DNA from: Homalodisca vitripennis
Lineage: Eukaryota; Arthropoda; Insecta; Hemiptera; Cicadellidae
Length of the DNA stretch: 64,000 bases
Reading direction: 5' to 3'
NCBI RefSeq assembly: GCF_021130785.1
Contig: NC_060207.1
Location: 195,622,001 to 195,686,000 of the forward strand
Within the stretch, counting starts at the first letter, position 1, and the number at the start of each line of letters is the position of its first letter. Made by a program: the position numbers and the translations under genes. Below are positions 24,931 to 35,679 of the stretch, one piece after another. The notes beneath the pieces are model-generated. The model was not told where the DNA came from. It made no database searches and saw only the letters and a list, made by a program, of their open reading frames with translations.

Positions 24931-25725
24931 CCCACATGTTTATTACATTAATTTGATTTCACAGCTAAGAGTTAATCATAAATTTAATTTAATGAATAAG
25001 TTGAATTCATTCGTTGGCATTGTAATTCTAAGTAGTTCAGCAAATGAACCGTGTTATAAAATAATCTTAATGGCATTACAAAAAATGTGATACTAGTTTT
25101 GAATATTTACTAATGATTTCCTGATCGTGCTATATTAAATCAGTCTATATTCAAGGCTGAGTGAACATACTTTAATTTCCGTATAAGTGCTAAATGATAC
25201 AGGTTTATAGTTGTATTTTGTGACACATTGATTCCTAAACGGTTTTCAGTATGCATATATAATAATATACTATATGTATCTTGTTCAAACAAATATCAAT
25301 ATAAAAATACTTTTAGGAATTTTAAAGCTGAGGCACTACATAAATATATATACTTTCAGTGAAAGATTTTTCTTCTGAACACTCTGTATATCCCGTTCTT
25401 AAAATCATACTTTGTTAAGTTTCGTACGTGCCGTATTTTATTATTCTCACTTTTACTTTAATCCCCCAAGGCTTTACTTCTGAATAGTCCATACCTTCTA
25501 GTAACATCTGTACTAGGTACAGCAAAAACCTATGTGTCCATTATGTCTAGCCAACCATATGGATGTCCAAGAGCGGCACATTGCCAACTGCAAATATCGT
25601 AGTAATATAAGTAGTATTTAAAAGTAATATGATTGAGATACACCCATTATCCTTCCTTATATGATCTTGATCACTCCTACCAACCTTACATCCTGAATAT
25701 TTTGTCACTCTGGAAGTAAGCTTTA
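24931..25725. other. Gene-free stretch upstream of the LINE relic
   Basis: No gene seen. The start of the LINE cannot be fixed and may lie within 25550-25730. Confidence 0.4.
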
Positions 25726-25726
25726 T

Positions 25727-26930
25727 TCTGAAAAATACTATATTACTTTTCTACATCTGAGCTTAGAAATAAGCCACAGAAGACAATTTGTAAAGATCTT
25801 AAATCAAATTTCAGACCTAAATGAAATGAGTTATAGAGTCCCTCTAGGGTCTATTCGCAGCCCGATTATTTTTCTGGTATAATAAAATTACATTGAATCA
25901 TCGCTTATAGACGGGACACTCATGTAATGTGCTGATTATACGACACTCTGAAGAAGTAGGAAATCAAATAAAGTTTTGGAATCGAAGGCTTTCGTTGACC
26001 TTAACAACTAAATCCAATAGTTTCACAGACTCAGCCTCACAACGACCTCTTCAAAATCAAACGTGTTGAATTTCGCTTTTCAGCCAATGGATGGGCCGGC
26101 CATAATTGTGGTAGAATCCTTGCTAGAAGAACTCAAATTCTTTATAATTCCTCGGAATTCAGCTTGATCGAGAATTGACTTTAAATGTTCACATTGATTC
26201 AGTTTACAACAAGTTGGCATCAGGAATTTGTGTTTATTGGGATCTTTAACTAATCCTAATTCTAGTACTGATGATGGCGTATTATTGTCTAATGTTCCCA
26301 AATACTCCTTACGGAGTATTTGTGGAGTGTAGAGCTTGAGGAAACATTTAATTTTGGACAGTTTTAATGCTTCAAAAGAAAGTTGTTTAAATAATTGTTA
26401 ACATCAATATCATATAGTCTTGCCTAACAGCTTTCAAAAAGTTGCAATTGTTGACTCATCCATGCTCGTACATTTAGGAGACAGTTTAATTTTACTTATC
26501 TACATGTGCCATAACAAGGGGTTGAAACATACACGGGTGTAAGACAAGAGACAGAGGAGATACTGAACTTGGAAACAGAACGATAACATATGAATAATTG
26601 CCTTCGTAGGCAGGTCTCCATTTTGTAAAAAAATACCAGATTTATTTAAAAACGCACTAAACAAAAAAGCGTTAAGGACTTGTTTCAACCTTTTTAGCGT
26701 CAAAGGCATTTTGAAGTCGGCGAATTTTTGCCATATAATTGGAAGACCACATATCTGAATAACTGTCACTGGTATAGATAGTGTGGGAAAACGGCAAAAT
26801 CACGATGTATAAATAAAACAATGTACATGTAAATGTGGCAATGTAAAATGAATGTCGAAGTATTAATAGAAATCATGACTTTTCCATATGACCTAAATTG
26901 TTAACGGCAATAAAGAGTTTGAATTTAAGT
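25727..26930 (+). pseudogene. LINE (Jockey/CR1-like) ORF2 relic: reverse transcriptase to 3' end
   Basis: Successive frames on the plus strand recover the order of a non-LTR retrotransposon ORF2. First comes SHRRQFVKIL and YRVPLGSIRSPIIFLV (25780-25870), corresponding to the usual R-VPQGSILGP-LF-I motif. CADYTTL (25928-25948) matches the catalytic YADDTTL block, with both key positions changed. Then come VLNFAF (near 26066), LLEELKF (near 26118), CNKL-like and MMAYYCLMFPNTPYGVF (26270-26320) of the thumb region. The C-terminus has PDLFKNALNKKALRT (near 26637). The 3' UTR ends with TTAACGGCAATAAAG...TTGAATTT at about 26929. Frameshifts and stops interrupt every segment, so it is dead. The minus-strand open frames 26080-26301 and 26500-26769 are antisense shadows. 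No endonuclease domain is seen, consistent with 5' truncation. Clade assignment is by eye. Confidence 0.8.
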
Positions 26931-27546
26931 TCATTCAACTAGACTCCCCGATTATCCGAAGTAAAATAATACACTGTTTCAGTTCTTGACACTGGACTCT
27001 TAAACTTGTTATTAACACCTTTTAACCTGTTAAGATGAAATGAACATTAAGACAGATTATTATATTGGTCCTAGAGTTCTTCATAGTAACGATGACAAAA
27101 TCTAAAGCTAAATATAAGATTGAATGGCAACCTGCAATTATATCTGATACGTCATATTAACAGATCGTCAGTCATTTTGAAGGTTAAGTTTGTTTTTTGA
27201 TACGATTTTCTTTATAATTGGAATTTTCCATTGACTAGTTAAAAATAAATAAATAAATAAGGTGTATCTCTCAGTGTCGAAATAGCATGTTCAGATATTT
27301 TATTGATCCCTACACTGAACAGCATCTCTCATTACATATGTCCAGCAAGTACTGGACGAATATGTAACTGCACTATGTGTGTAGCATTACAGTATTCATC
27401 GAGACTAACTCCAGTTGAGTGACATCATTGAATTACACATCGTAATTCGCCAAATATGTAACAATAGAAAAAATAATGTTTAAGTTACATTATACTCTTT
27501 AAGTTATTAATGCATTTATACAATTTTATATATCATAAACAAATGA

Positions 27547-27909
27547 TTTATTTAAACATTAAATTCGTACAAGCTTTATCCAAGTTCCCGATTTGTATCA
27601 TTACTGAGTTCAGCTTCTGGTGCTCTGGAATGAGAAGGTACTCCTGGAATCTGGACTAATATATGTCTGAAAATATCAAAAACAATTGGGCGCAAAGAAA
27701 ATCAATTGTGTACCCGATGAAACAATTAGAATACCGCTTCACCGTGATTAAGCTATATGTAATTGCCTTTATTTAGTGTTGTATATGTTTCTGATGTCGA
27801 AACTGTTAAAACAGTTCATTTTGAATTTTTTGTCAACACCTTTGGATCTTAGACGAACATGACTCCAGATTCCAGGAGTGAAGCCTGTGACAGCGTCAGA
27901 TTCCAGACC
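27547..27909 (-). other. Possible terminal exons (very tentative)
   Basis: On the minus strand TTACCTTCTTCTTATTGCAG precedes 27909 and TTTTTGATATTTTCAG precedes 27666; both resemble splice acceptors. After the first, a frame reads GLESDAVTGFTPGIWSHVRL and stays open past a GT at about 27838. After the second, one frame stays open to a stop at 27576-27578 (HILVQIPGVPSHSRAP...), with AATAAA 24-29 bases beyond it. However, the reading frames do not join cleanly through the best-looking donor, and the peptides are unrecognised. Treat this as a candidate only. Confidence 0.15.
27640..27879. repeat. 16-bp perfect inverted repeat
   Basis: ACTCCTGGAATCTGGA (27640-27655) is the exact reverse complement of TCCAGATTCCAGGAGT (27864-27879), with about 208 bases between. 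A perfect 16-bp match this close is unlikely by chance. Confidence 0.9.
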
Positions 27910-29963
27910 CTGCAATAAGAAGAAGGTAAACTAGAGCCAAGCTCAACATTGATATTAAATCAACCCTTCCATCCAGCGATTTTTCGTGACATCCTATATA
28001 TTATGATCACTCGACCACCAGTCATGTAAATCACCCTTAAAATTGTTATAGAAACAGCTTATATTCTATTTTATAATACTATAAAAATATATTTTAAAAA
28101 TAACTATCAATTTATGATTGAACTGTTAGACCAAGTGTACTGTTGTTGTTTTATATATTCATTTTAAATTAGGATATTTCAGTACGATATGAAAAGTGTG
28201 ACCACATTTCGATCTGGAATAAAATAAAATGAAACTACCCAAAATCAAAGTCTATTACAGTTTCTTGTCTAAACCGCATCGCATGTATGAAAATGAATTA
28301 TCAATTGCATATTTTATACAATATTGTATTAAAAAAACCTTTTCTACATTATTTATTATATAATAATCCTCTTAAATAAGTATTCTGGGATAAAAACACT
28401 CTTGTAACGTTAATGCTAAACTGTTCTCGTATGTGTAACAGATACGTACATCTGGCCGGTGTTTTAATGTATAACATTCACCACGCTTTACAAATATCCT
28501 AATCTGGTTTAGAGAGCACAATTAAAACAACAATAATAAACAGTTTCTCTCTAAACAATGTTGTTGTTGGGTGAATTGAAAGTATTTCAGTAATGCCTGT
28601 ATTGTGCCACAAGCATTAAACATTTTTGTTGATAAACTGAGAGAGGATTGTAATTTATTCATAAATAATTGTTTGTAGAGGGATCTGGAAATATTTCAAT
28701 ACTTGTTTTATTTGCCGCATATTATTCCATACTTATAACATTGTTCCATTTTACGTATAAAGTGCTACTAGATGTAAAATATACCTCTAAATACGTTTAA
28801 AATTTCTGGAAATTACAATTCGCAACTTCCTTTTTTCTCTGAACCAAAATTGTAAAAATATATATATAAATTGTTTCTGCACAAGTGTTATCAATATAGT
28901 ATTTTGTTACGTTAAAAATGTTTTAAATATAATATGGATTAAATTATGAAACTGATTAATACACCTAATTTCTCCGAACAGTTTTTTACTCTAATTTATT
29001 ACTGTTAGTTTTGTTTTTAGTAAAATTTAGACTTAATTAGGAAAATATTAGTAAATAAATTAGTAAAATTTAAACACTTTATTAGATCTAAAACCCAGTT
29101 GTTTCTATAGCAAAGTGTCCAGAATATTTGTAGGAATATACTTTAAACTTATTCTTTTTTATTTCTACATAAAAGTAATTATATTTTGACTACTTATATT
29201 GTTGATGGAACTTTTGAACTATGTGTGAAAAACCCAACACCAACAAATTTAGAAATAAACCATATAGAATTAATCTCCTTAGAAAATTACAATATGAACA
29301 CAAGAATAATATAAAACATTTTAAAGAATTCACGTGAAAGAATGACAAAATTATATTATTTTATGGTGATAAAAAAAATATCGACATAATATTTGAATAA
29401 TTTATTGATATTTAGGTATTTACCTGTATTTGTTATGAAAAGATATTACCTTTATTTTAAAATATTTGGATGTATAGTCGGAATATAATTTTAAGCCTAA
29501 ATTATTCATGAATTAATAGTAAATTTGGAGAACATAAATGATCTTTCTACTAAAAACATTTTGGAATAGCTTTATTTAATTCGATGTCATTAACTTTGAG
29601 AGTTATTATCCTTCCATCGTTGTGAAAATTAAACACTTGAACTAATAATGCGACTTCCCTTAGGAATTTAGGTTGACGGCCACATTTATAATATATTGTT
29701 CTTCTGACAGAGCCGAAAGGAATATTTTATTCGTAAAATTTTAAGAAATTATGTTCCGTACTAAATTTCAACGACGATATCTATGTAATCCGTTTTTAAT
29801 TCTACATAGGCATGTCACAAACAGTTTTACTACGCTGGCAAACGACTTTGCGTCCTGAAACTGTCGTTTCTATTACCAAGCTATCCTGCTTTATTAGTTA
29901 CGCTTGACTCACTTCTGAAACAAACACTAGACATCTCAGGATATTGTAATTTCGTTTTGCACT

Positions 29964-29997
29964 ATTCCAGGTGATCGTGTTTTTCGATCCCTGGATA
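29964..29997. other. Hairpin
   Basis: CCAGG-T-GATCG, a short T-rich loop, then CGATC-CCTGG make a 10-bp stem with one unpaired base. Nothing nearby explains it. Confidence 0.65.
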
Positions 29998-30081
29998 TTA
30001 ATACAATTTTCGTATACTTGTTTACTTGCCTTTATGAAGCTATTATTTTATTTTGCTTTATATCTGTCCCCTCAGAGTCAA

Positions 30082-30965
30082 TACAGTGTAGGCTTGTACC
30101 ATCTCGACTGAACTTATTTATTAAGTGTCATTTGGAACATGTACCAGGTGAATCATTCTTAGGTGAAATAATTATCTGAGGCTATTGTAGTTCCAGTGTA
30201 GGCTTGTACCATCTCGACTGAACTTATTTATTAAGTGTCATTTGGAACATGTACCAGGTGAATCATTCTTAGGTGAAGTAATTATCTGAGGCTATTGTAG
30301 TTCCAGTGTAGGCTTGTACCATCTCGACTGAACTTATTTATTGATTGTCATTTGGAACATGTACCAGGTGAATCATTCTTAGGTGAAATGATGCTATTGT
30401 AGTTCCAGTGTAGGCTTGTACCATAACGACTAAATTTCTTTATTGATTGTCATTTGGAACATGTACCAGGTGAATCATTCTTAGGTGAAAAATTGATGCT
30501 ATTGTAGTTCCAGTGTAGGCTTGTACCATAACGACTAAATTTCTTTATTGATTGTCATTTGGAACATGTACCAGGTGAATCATTCTTAGGTGAAATTATG
30601 CTATTGTAGTTCCAGTGTAGGCTTGTACCATAACGACTAAATTTCTTTATTGATTGTCATTTGGAACATGTACCAGGTGAATCATTCTTAGGTGAAATGA
30701 TGCTATTGTAGTTCCAGTGTAGGCTTTTACCATATCGACTGAACTTATCTATTAAGTGTCATTTGGATCATGTACCAGGTGAATCATTCTTAGGTGAAAT
30801 AATTATCTGAGGCTATTGTAGTTCCAGTGTAGGCTTGTACCATATCGACTGAACTTATATATTAAGTGTTAATAGGAAAAAGTACAAGGTGAATCTCTCT
30901 TGGGTGAAATGATTATCTGAGGTTATTTTACTTCCTGGAACTGAGGTGTCTTCGAAATTCCATTA
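30082..30965. repeat. Tandem array, unit 102-110 bp, about 8 copies
   Basis: Units start at CAGTGTAGGCTTGTACCAT (30084, 30194, 30304, 30406, 30511, 30613, 30715, 30825) and contain CATTTGGAACATGTACCAGG and GAATCATTCTTAGGTGAAA. Lengths are 110, 110, 102, 105, 102, 102 and 110. The short class lacks the AATTATCTGAGG block or has it reduced, and shares CATAACGACTAAATTTC, so two unit subtypes alternate in blocks. The last unit is diverged and runs into TTCGAAATTCCATTA, which links the array to the dispersed family at 31.7 kb. Confidence 0.95.
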
Positions 30966-31261
30966 TGATATTGCATTTATTGACAAGGAAAGAAGAGGAA
31001 CAGTAGAGAGAGAAGCAGCCGTTTAAAAGTTATTTTGTAACGATGATTCAACATACAATACTGATCCAATATCTGTGCTTTTCAAAGGAATTTTCTTATT
31101 AAAATTTCTTTAACGTCATCAAGATAATAACTACAGTTACAATATCCAATCAAAACTGAAGATTTTATACTCTGGTGATGAAGGCCGAGACCTTTTTCTG
31201 TTAAAGCGTTTCAGATGTCCAATAGGAAATTCAAATTAATAATAAAAAATTAGATAGGTCA

Positions 31262-31981
31262 GTGAGAAGTGTCTATCTAGCAATGAAAAAGTTGTGATAA
31301 AAATAATACAGATACTATGAAATAGAGGACAAAAGTGAGACACATCTCGACAACTGAAATATCAGTCATGGATCATCCTTAGTTCGCGTGTTCAAGTGCA
31401 GCCTGCGTTATCTCGCTTAATATCCTTGAGTTCATACTGTTGGATTTAAGAACGGATTTTAAAGTAGTTAAAAATATTTCCAAAATCGAATGTAAGGGAA
31501 TACGATGGATAAAATATTTCAAAATACGGGGCAGTATCAAGTGACCAAGCAGTAGATCAGAGCCATAGAACCATTACAGAGGGCTCAGGATCTGGTGGAT
31601 GCTAAGGTCAAAGGATACTATTGGACTTTTTAAGTTTTATACTTCCGATATTCTGGAGTGTTTGAGGTGAAATGATTATCTGAGGCTATTCTAGTTCCAG
31701 AAACTGGGATATCTCCGAAATTCCATTAAACTGGTCTGCCGTATTGCAAGATATATTCATGTCTTGATTAAACTTTTCTCAATAAACCTGGGCTGTGAAG
31801 GGAATATTAAAGTTTGATGAACAAGATCGATAAACCAAAGTTACAACAGTTTTTTTATAAAGGAATTCAAATTAGCTTAGAGCAACGTTTAAGTCTGCCA
31901 GATTTACCTTTATTGTTCAGGCCAAGGATATTGGATCGTTTACAATTCTAATCACCTCTGTCTTTTAGAAAGTCAGACAGG
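31262..31981 (+). repeat. Dispersed family X, plus-oriented copy
   Basis: This matches 62136-63152 in reverse complement. Shared blocks in order include GTCTATCTAGCAATGAAAAAGTT, GAGACACATCTCGA, CAGGATCTGGTGGATGCTAAGGT, GAGGTGAAATGATTATCTGAGGCTATT, CCGAAATTCCATTAAACTGGTCT, AAGATCGATAAACCAAAGTTACAAC and CCAAGGATATTGGATCG. Many substitutions and indels separate the copies. No coding sequence was recognised, and the ends are not obviously inverted repeats. Confidence 0.85.
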
Positions 31982-32588
31982 TCTAGTTTGACATTAACGA
32001 AACGACGTCTATTGGGGAGATTGTTTACAGTAAATAGCATAAGATATAAACTGCATTACATAATAGCATTACATATAAGCATTACATATAATTTGTGGTA
32101 AATGAATTACGCAATAAAAGCATTGCTCTTGCACGATTGAATGAAAGTAAGATTTAATTTTAGGTTGTATCTTCTCTACTTAAAAATTATGGTGTGTGTA
32201 CCTATCGAAATTATCGAATTTTGCACATATTGTTCGAAATGTTTAGTCGAATTTTAAGTACTAAACATAATGACTGCTTTATTTTGTTGCTTATGAAACA
32301 TAAAATTTTTTAAAGAAATACTTCAATAAGGGAAATAAGTCTATATCACCTGTAACTTTTAGATCCTGATGTATACGGTTTTTATTTGGCAACGCCTTAA
32401 ACACTGTTCGATATAGACTCAGAAAAACCTTCGTTTTCTTTAATAAAAAATATTTTATAGTTCCTTATCAGGTAGATTTCGTATAAATACGCTTATTGCA
32501 ATTGTCCTGATGGCGGATTTTCAGGAGTTCTTTTGGAATTTCTCCTATCATAACCCCCATAATCAAAAACTGCCATAATCTGAATGTG

Positions 32589-32592
<4 letters not shown>
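31982..32592. other. Gene-free AT-rich stretch
   Basis: A small ATAGCATTACATATAAGCATTACATATA duplication near 32065-32095; otherwise nothing. Confidence 0.45.

Positions 32593-32673
<81 letters not shown>
32593..32673 (+). repeat. CA dinucleotide microsatellite
   Basis: An essentially pure (AC)n run of about 81 bases. Confidence 0.99.
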
Positions 32674-32674
<1 letters not shown>

Positions 32675-32883
32675 TTAATGAAATAAATAATAATAACTAC
32701 ATATTAGAGTAATATATACTTCCCGTAACTTATATGAAGAATATATGTCTGACTGAATAATGATAACTAGCAGAATTACTAATTCTGAGGTACAATTTAT
32801 AGTTACATTTGCTGGAAAATGTAAATCCACAGCTTTAAGTCTTGTAGTTAGATGTCTATGAGAACTTATCAGTGTGTTTGCAC

Positions 32884-32910
32884 AAAAAAAAAAAAAAAAA
32901 AAAAAAAAAC
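32884..32910 (+). repeat. Poly-A tract, 27 A
   Basis: It follows TTTGCAC and precedes CAGTAGCAG. It could be the tail of a plus-strand retroposed sequence, but no source or target duplication was identified. Confidence 0.95.
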
Positions 32911-34256
32911 AGTAGCAGTTGTGGGACTGCCGATAGAAGTGAAAACGGAACTATTAAGTTGAGAGTAATTAAAACTATATGCAAAAATTATACAGATATA
33001 CTGCTACTATAACGTATTGTTTACGTGACTCACAAAATTATACTTATCCAAAAAGCGTCCAACGCGCACATAATACAGTCAGAAATAGTCGATGTATTAG
33101 TGAAAGTTTTATAATAAACATCGGTGATTCTGAGACCAGCGATAGTGAAGAGGATAGTGACGCCAGTGATGTGGAGGAACTCGCCGCTCCATTGTAAAAA
33201 AGTACTGTAGGTATTAAAGAATATTATTTTAATGCAAAAAAGTTCAATGCAATCATTATACTTGTTGTAATTGCTCAATATTAATAGTTAGTTAAACATA
33301 GAATACAAGTGAGTTAACACCGTTGTAAATAATACAGTTATTGCTACGGATAAAGTATATAATTGCAATAACAATTAAACCCACAATATTTTTAAGACTA
33401 ATAAATTAGTTAAATTAACTTGGTTCTTTCGTAAAGGTATTTTTATTGCACAATAAACTAATTTATTGAGTTAATACGGTATCAGTGAGCCAATGCGCCA
33501 ACTACAGTTCCGGCAGAAACGTTCACTCATCACTTCATACGCTACTACAGGCTAAACTAAACTTCCAATAAAAAATGATAAATTACAAAAAAAATATTCA
33601 TCTATTTTCACACAACTTGCTCGCTGACAAATTTTGTCTGACCAAAAAATAAAAAAAATCCTCGCTTACTACTTTTTTCTTGTCATTGTAAACGCTATGT
33701 AAAATGTAAACAATAATCAAAATTATTTCGAAATTTTTTTAATATTTAAAAATGTAACCAATAGATTGCCAATATTAAGAGCTTTAATTTGACGCATCTT
33801 ACAGAATTGTACGACACTGGCTTCACTTTTAAATCGCGAGAGGAAGCCGTAGAGGTCACTGATTTTCGCAGTCTGTTTTCATACTCCGCCGGGACAGTTT
33901 TAACACAGCGAGACTGACTTTTTCATGCAGGTTAGTAGTCCACGGCCAAGTCTACGGTTAAAATTTTAAAGGCAAATTAGAAAAAACCAGTACAGTTATA
34001 AAAAACTTACTAGACACCAATTAAATGAAAAATTACATTACAATTCCAACGGTACTTGTTTCATTGAATTCCGTCAATCCAAGTAAACACAACCACGTTA
34101 AAGGTAGGCTTGCACAAGCCTGGAACAACAACCAGTTTGTCTTTTGATAGGGATCAGCTGTTTTACATAGAGTATTATCATTAGCATGTCGGTGACGCGA
34201 ACCAAGGATTTTACCCTCTACCAAAACGCTCAACGCGCCTAAAGAAGTTTTCACTT

Positions 34257-34257
<1 letters not shown>
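32911..34257. other. Stretch between two poly-A tracts
   Basis: A 72-codon frame at 32979-33197 (+) ends in an acidic, Ser/Asp/Glu-rich tail (GDSETSDSEEDSDASDVEEL) just before its stop. That looks like a protein C-terminus, but its family is not recognised and the preceding part has no domain. A GC-richer patch at 33830-33955 (TCGCGAGAGG, CTCCGCCGGGACAG) shows no clear gene. The second poly-A tract may mark the 3' end of a retroposed sequence lying in this interval. Confidence 0.35.

Positions 34258-34316
<59 letters not shown>
34258..34316 (+). repeat. Poly-A tract, 59 A
   Basis: An uninterrupted run of 59 A after GTTTTCACTTC. No AATAAA lies just upstream, and no target duplication was found with the CAATATAGTCC that follows. 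The minus-strand frame across it (34033-34371) encodes a phenylalanine run and is an artefact. Confidence 0.98.
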
Positions 34317-34317
<1 letters not shown>

Positions 34318-35220
34318 AATATAGTCCTTGCTTTGAGATAATGTTTTGACCACGAACGAACAAAACATCATCTGACTATTAACTCTTAAATTATTGGTAC
34401 TATTAAGGCAGATGCATTAGACGTTTCTATCAGTTCGTACCCGTCAGTTTATCTGTGGGTTACACAGATACTTTACGACAGACAATAATGTAAACTTTAT
34501 ATCATAAAATATAAAATAGAAATGACAAACTTTTATTATATACTTATAATAATAAACAAGTTTGTTTATCTGTTATAAAATTTTTATTATGAATGGGCCT
34601 GTAAAGGATCTAATTAATTAATAATGTACTCTGCATAAAAGTTATAAACATAGTTTGTACGCTTCTATAAAAAAAATATTATTGATAGTTTGAAAATTTG
34701 CAGGATTGATAATTTGTTTACGTGACGTACATGCCAGTCTCTAATATTAACTGGAGTTACCTGGCATGTAATTAACGACACGTTTTACATCGGTTCTCAT
34801 GCCAAGTCGATTTGGCAAGAGAACATTCCTTTCTACAAGAAATGTTCCTTACTTTATTTGCTAAATTTCAATAAATTTTCTGTGTTAGCTTAATCAGTAT
34901 TGTATGACCAATTTTACGTTTTATAGTTCTATTTTTAAAGTGATCAGAACTAAAACGTGCCGGCAACATATAGCTCAACAATACCCTGAAAAGTTGCTTG
35001 AGTATATTTCATACAATTTATCTTAAAAGTATGTTACAATGATGATTTTGTATTAGAATTTGTACTATTTCCCTTTTTGTTTCAAGAATAATTTGTTAAA
35101 ATTGAGTTGTTTTTCCACATATTTTAAATTGTTATTTGAGAGTAGATGTTCATTATTAAAATTTCACTAAAACGTATGAATTTGATAGAAATTGTATTTT
35201 CCCATTTTGGGCAAAGGAAG

Positions 35221-35221
<1 letters not shown>
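34317..35221. other. Gene-free AT-rich stretch
   Basis: No feature supported. A CTTTCTACAAGAAATGTTCC block near 34830 overlaps a loose GAACATT...AATGTTCC inverted repeat. Confidence 0.4.

Positions 35222-35222
<1 letters not shown>

Positions 35223-35262
<40 letters not shown>
35223..35262 (+). repeat. TG dinucleotide microsatellite
   Basis: A pure (TG)n run of 40 bases. Confidence 0.98.
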
Positions 35263-35266
<4 letters not shown>

Positions 35267-35347
35267 GGATGTTATAGATATTTCATATTATTAAATATAT
35301 TTTATATTGCATTGAATATGATTTGACTCTCTCGGAAAGCCTGACAC

Positions 35348-35349
<2 letters not shown>

Positions 35350-35399
<50 letters not shown>
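35350..35399. repeat. AT dinucleotide microsatellite
   Basis: A pure (AT)n run of about 50 bases, 87 bases after the TG tract. Confidence 0.98.
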
Positions 35400-35401
<2 letters not shown>

Positions 35402-35494
35402 CCACATTATAGTAGAAATTAAGGATATCAGATACGTTCATAATTTTTATTACTAAGCTAAAGTCCTAGGTATCATTTTGTCGTGTCAGGATAC

Positions 35495-35581
35495 AGACAG
35501 GCCTCGATGACTACCGCGAGGCTGGATAAGATGGGCCGGGTAGTCGTTGCATGGTGACCGGGACCTTCACATCCTGTCTGG
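35495..35581. other. Nested stem structure in a GC-richer segment
   Basis: CAGACAGG (35495-35502) pairs perfectly with CCTGTCTG (35574-35581). Inside, CGATGACTACC (35506-35516) pairs with GGTAGTCGTTG (35540-35550) over 11 bp, including two G-U pairs in the plus-strand RNA. An alternative hairpin CCTCG...CGAGG overlaps the inner stem. CTGGATAAG occurs twice (near 35523 and 35579). Further hairpins follow (TCGTT-TAG-AACGA near 35629, GAGAC...GTCTC near 35651). It is not a tRNA: no A or B boxes and no cloverleaf. Confidence 0.5.
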
Positions 35582-35679
35582 ATAAGTAGCCTAACAGAAA
35601 TATATATAGCTGCCCGTGATAGCGAGGTGTCGTTTAGAACGATACTTACCGAGACCCCATACGTCTCATACTCAAATAT

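Larger units (their letters stand above)
26931..30080. other. Gene-free stretch with scattered small structures
   Basis: Contents are AT-rich and ordinary apart from an inverted repeat at 27640-27879 beside possible splice sites, and a hairpin at 29964-29997, each listed separately. Confidence 0.45.

Noticed and set aside
34033..34371. Minus-strand frame of 112 codons
   Set aside because: It depends on the poly-A tract read as phenylalanine codons.
35637..35650. GATACTTACC, identical to the 5' end of U1 snRNA over nine bases
   Set aside because: The match stops after ATACTTACC. The following sequence does not resemble U1 and no U1 promoter element is seen, so it is chance.
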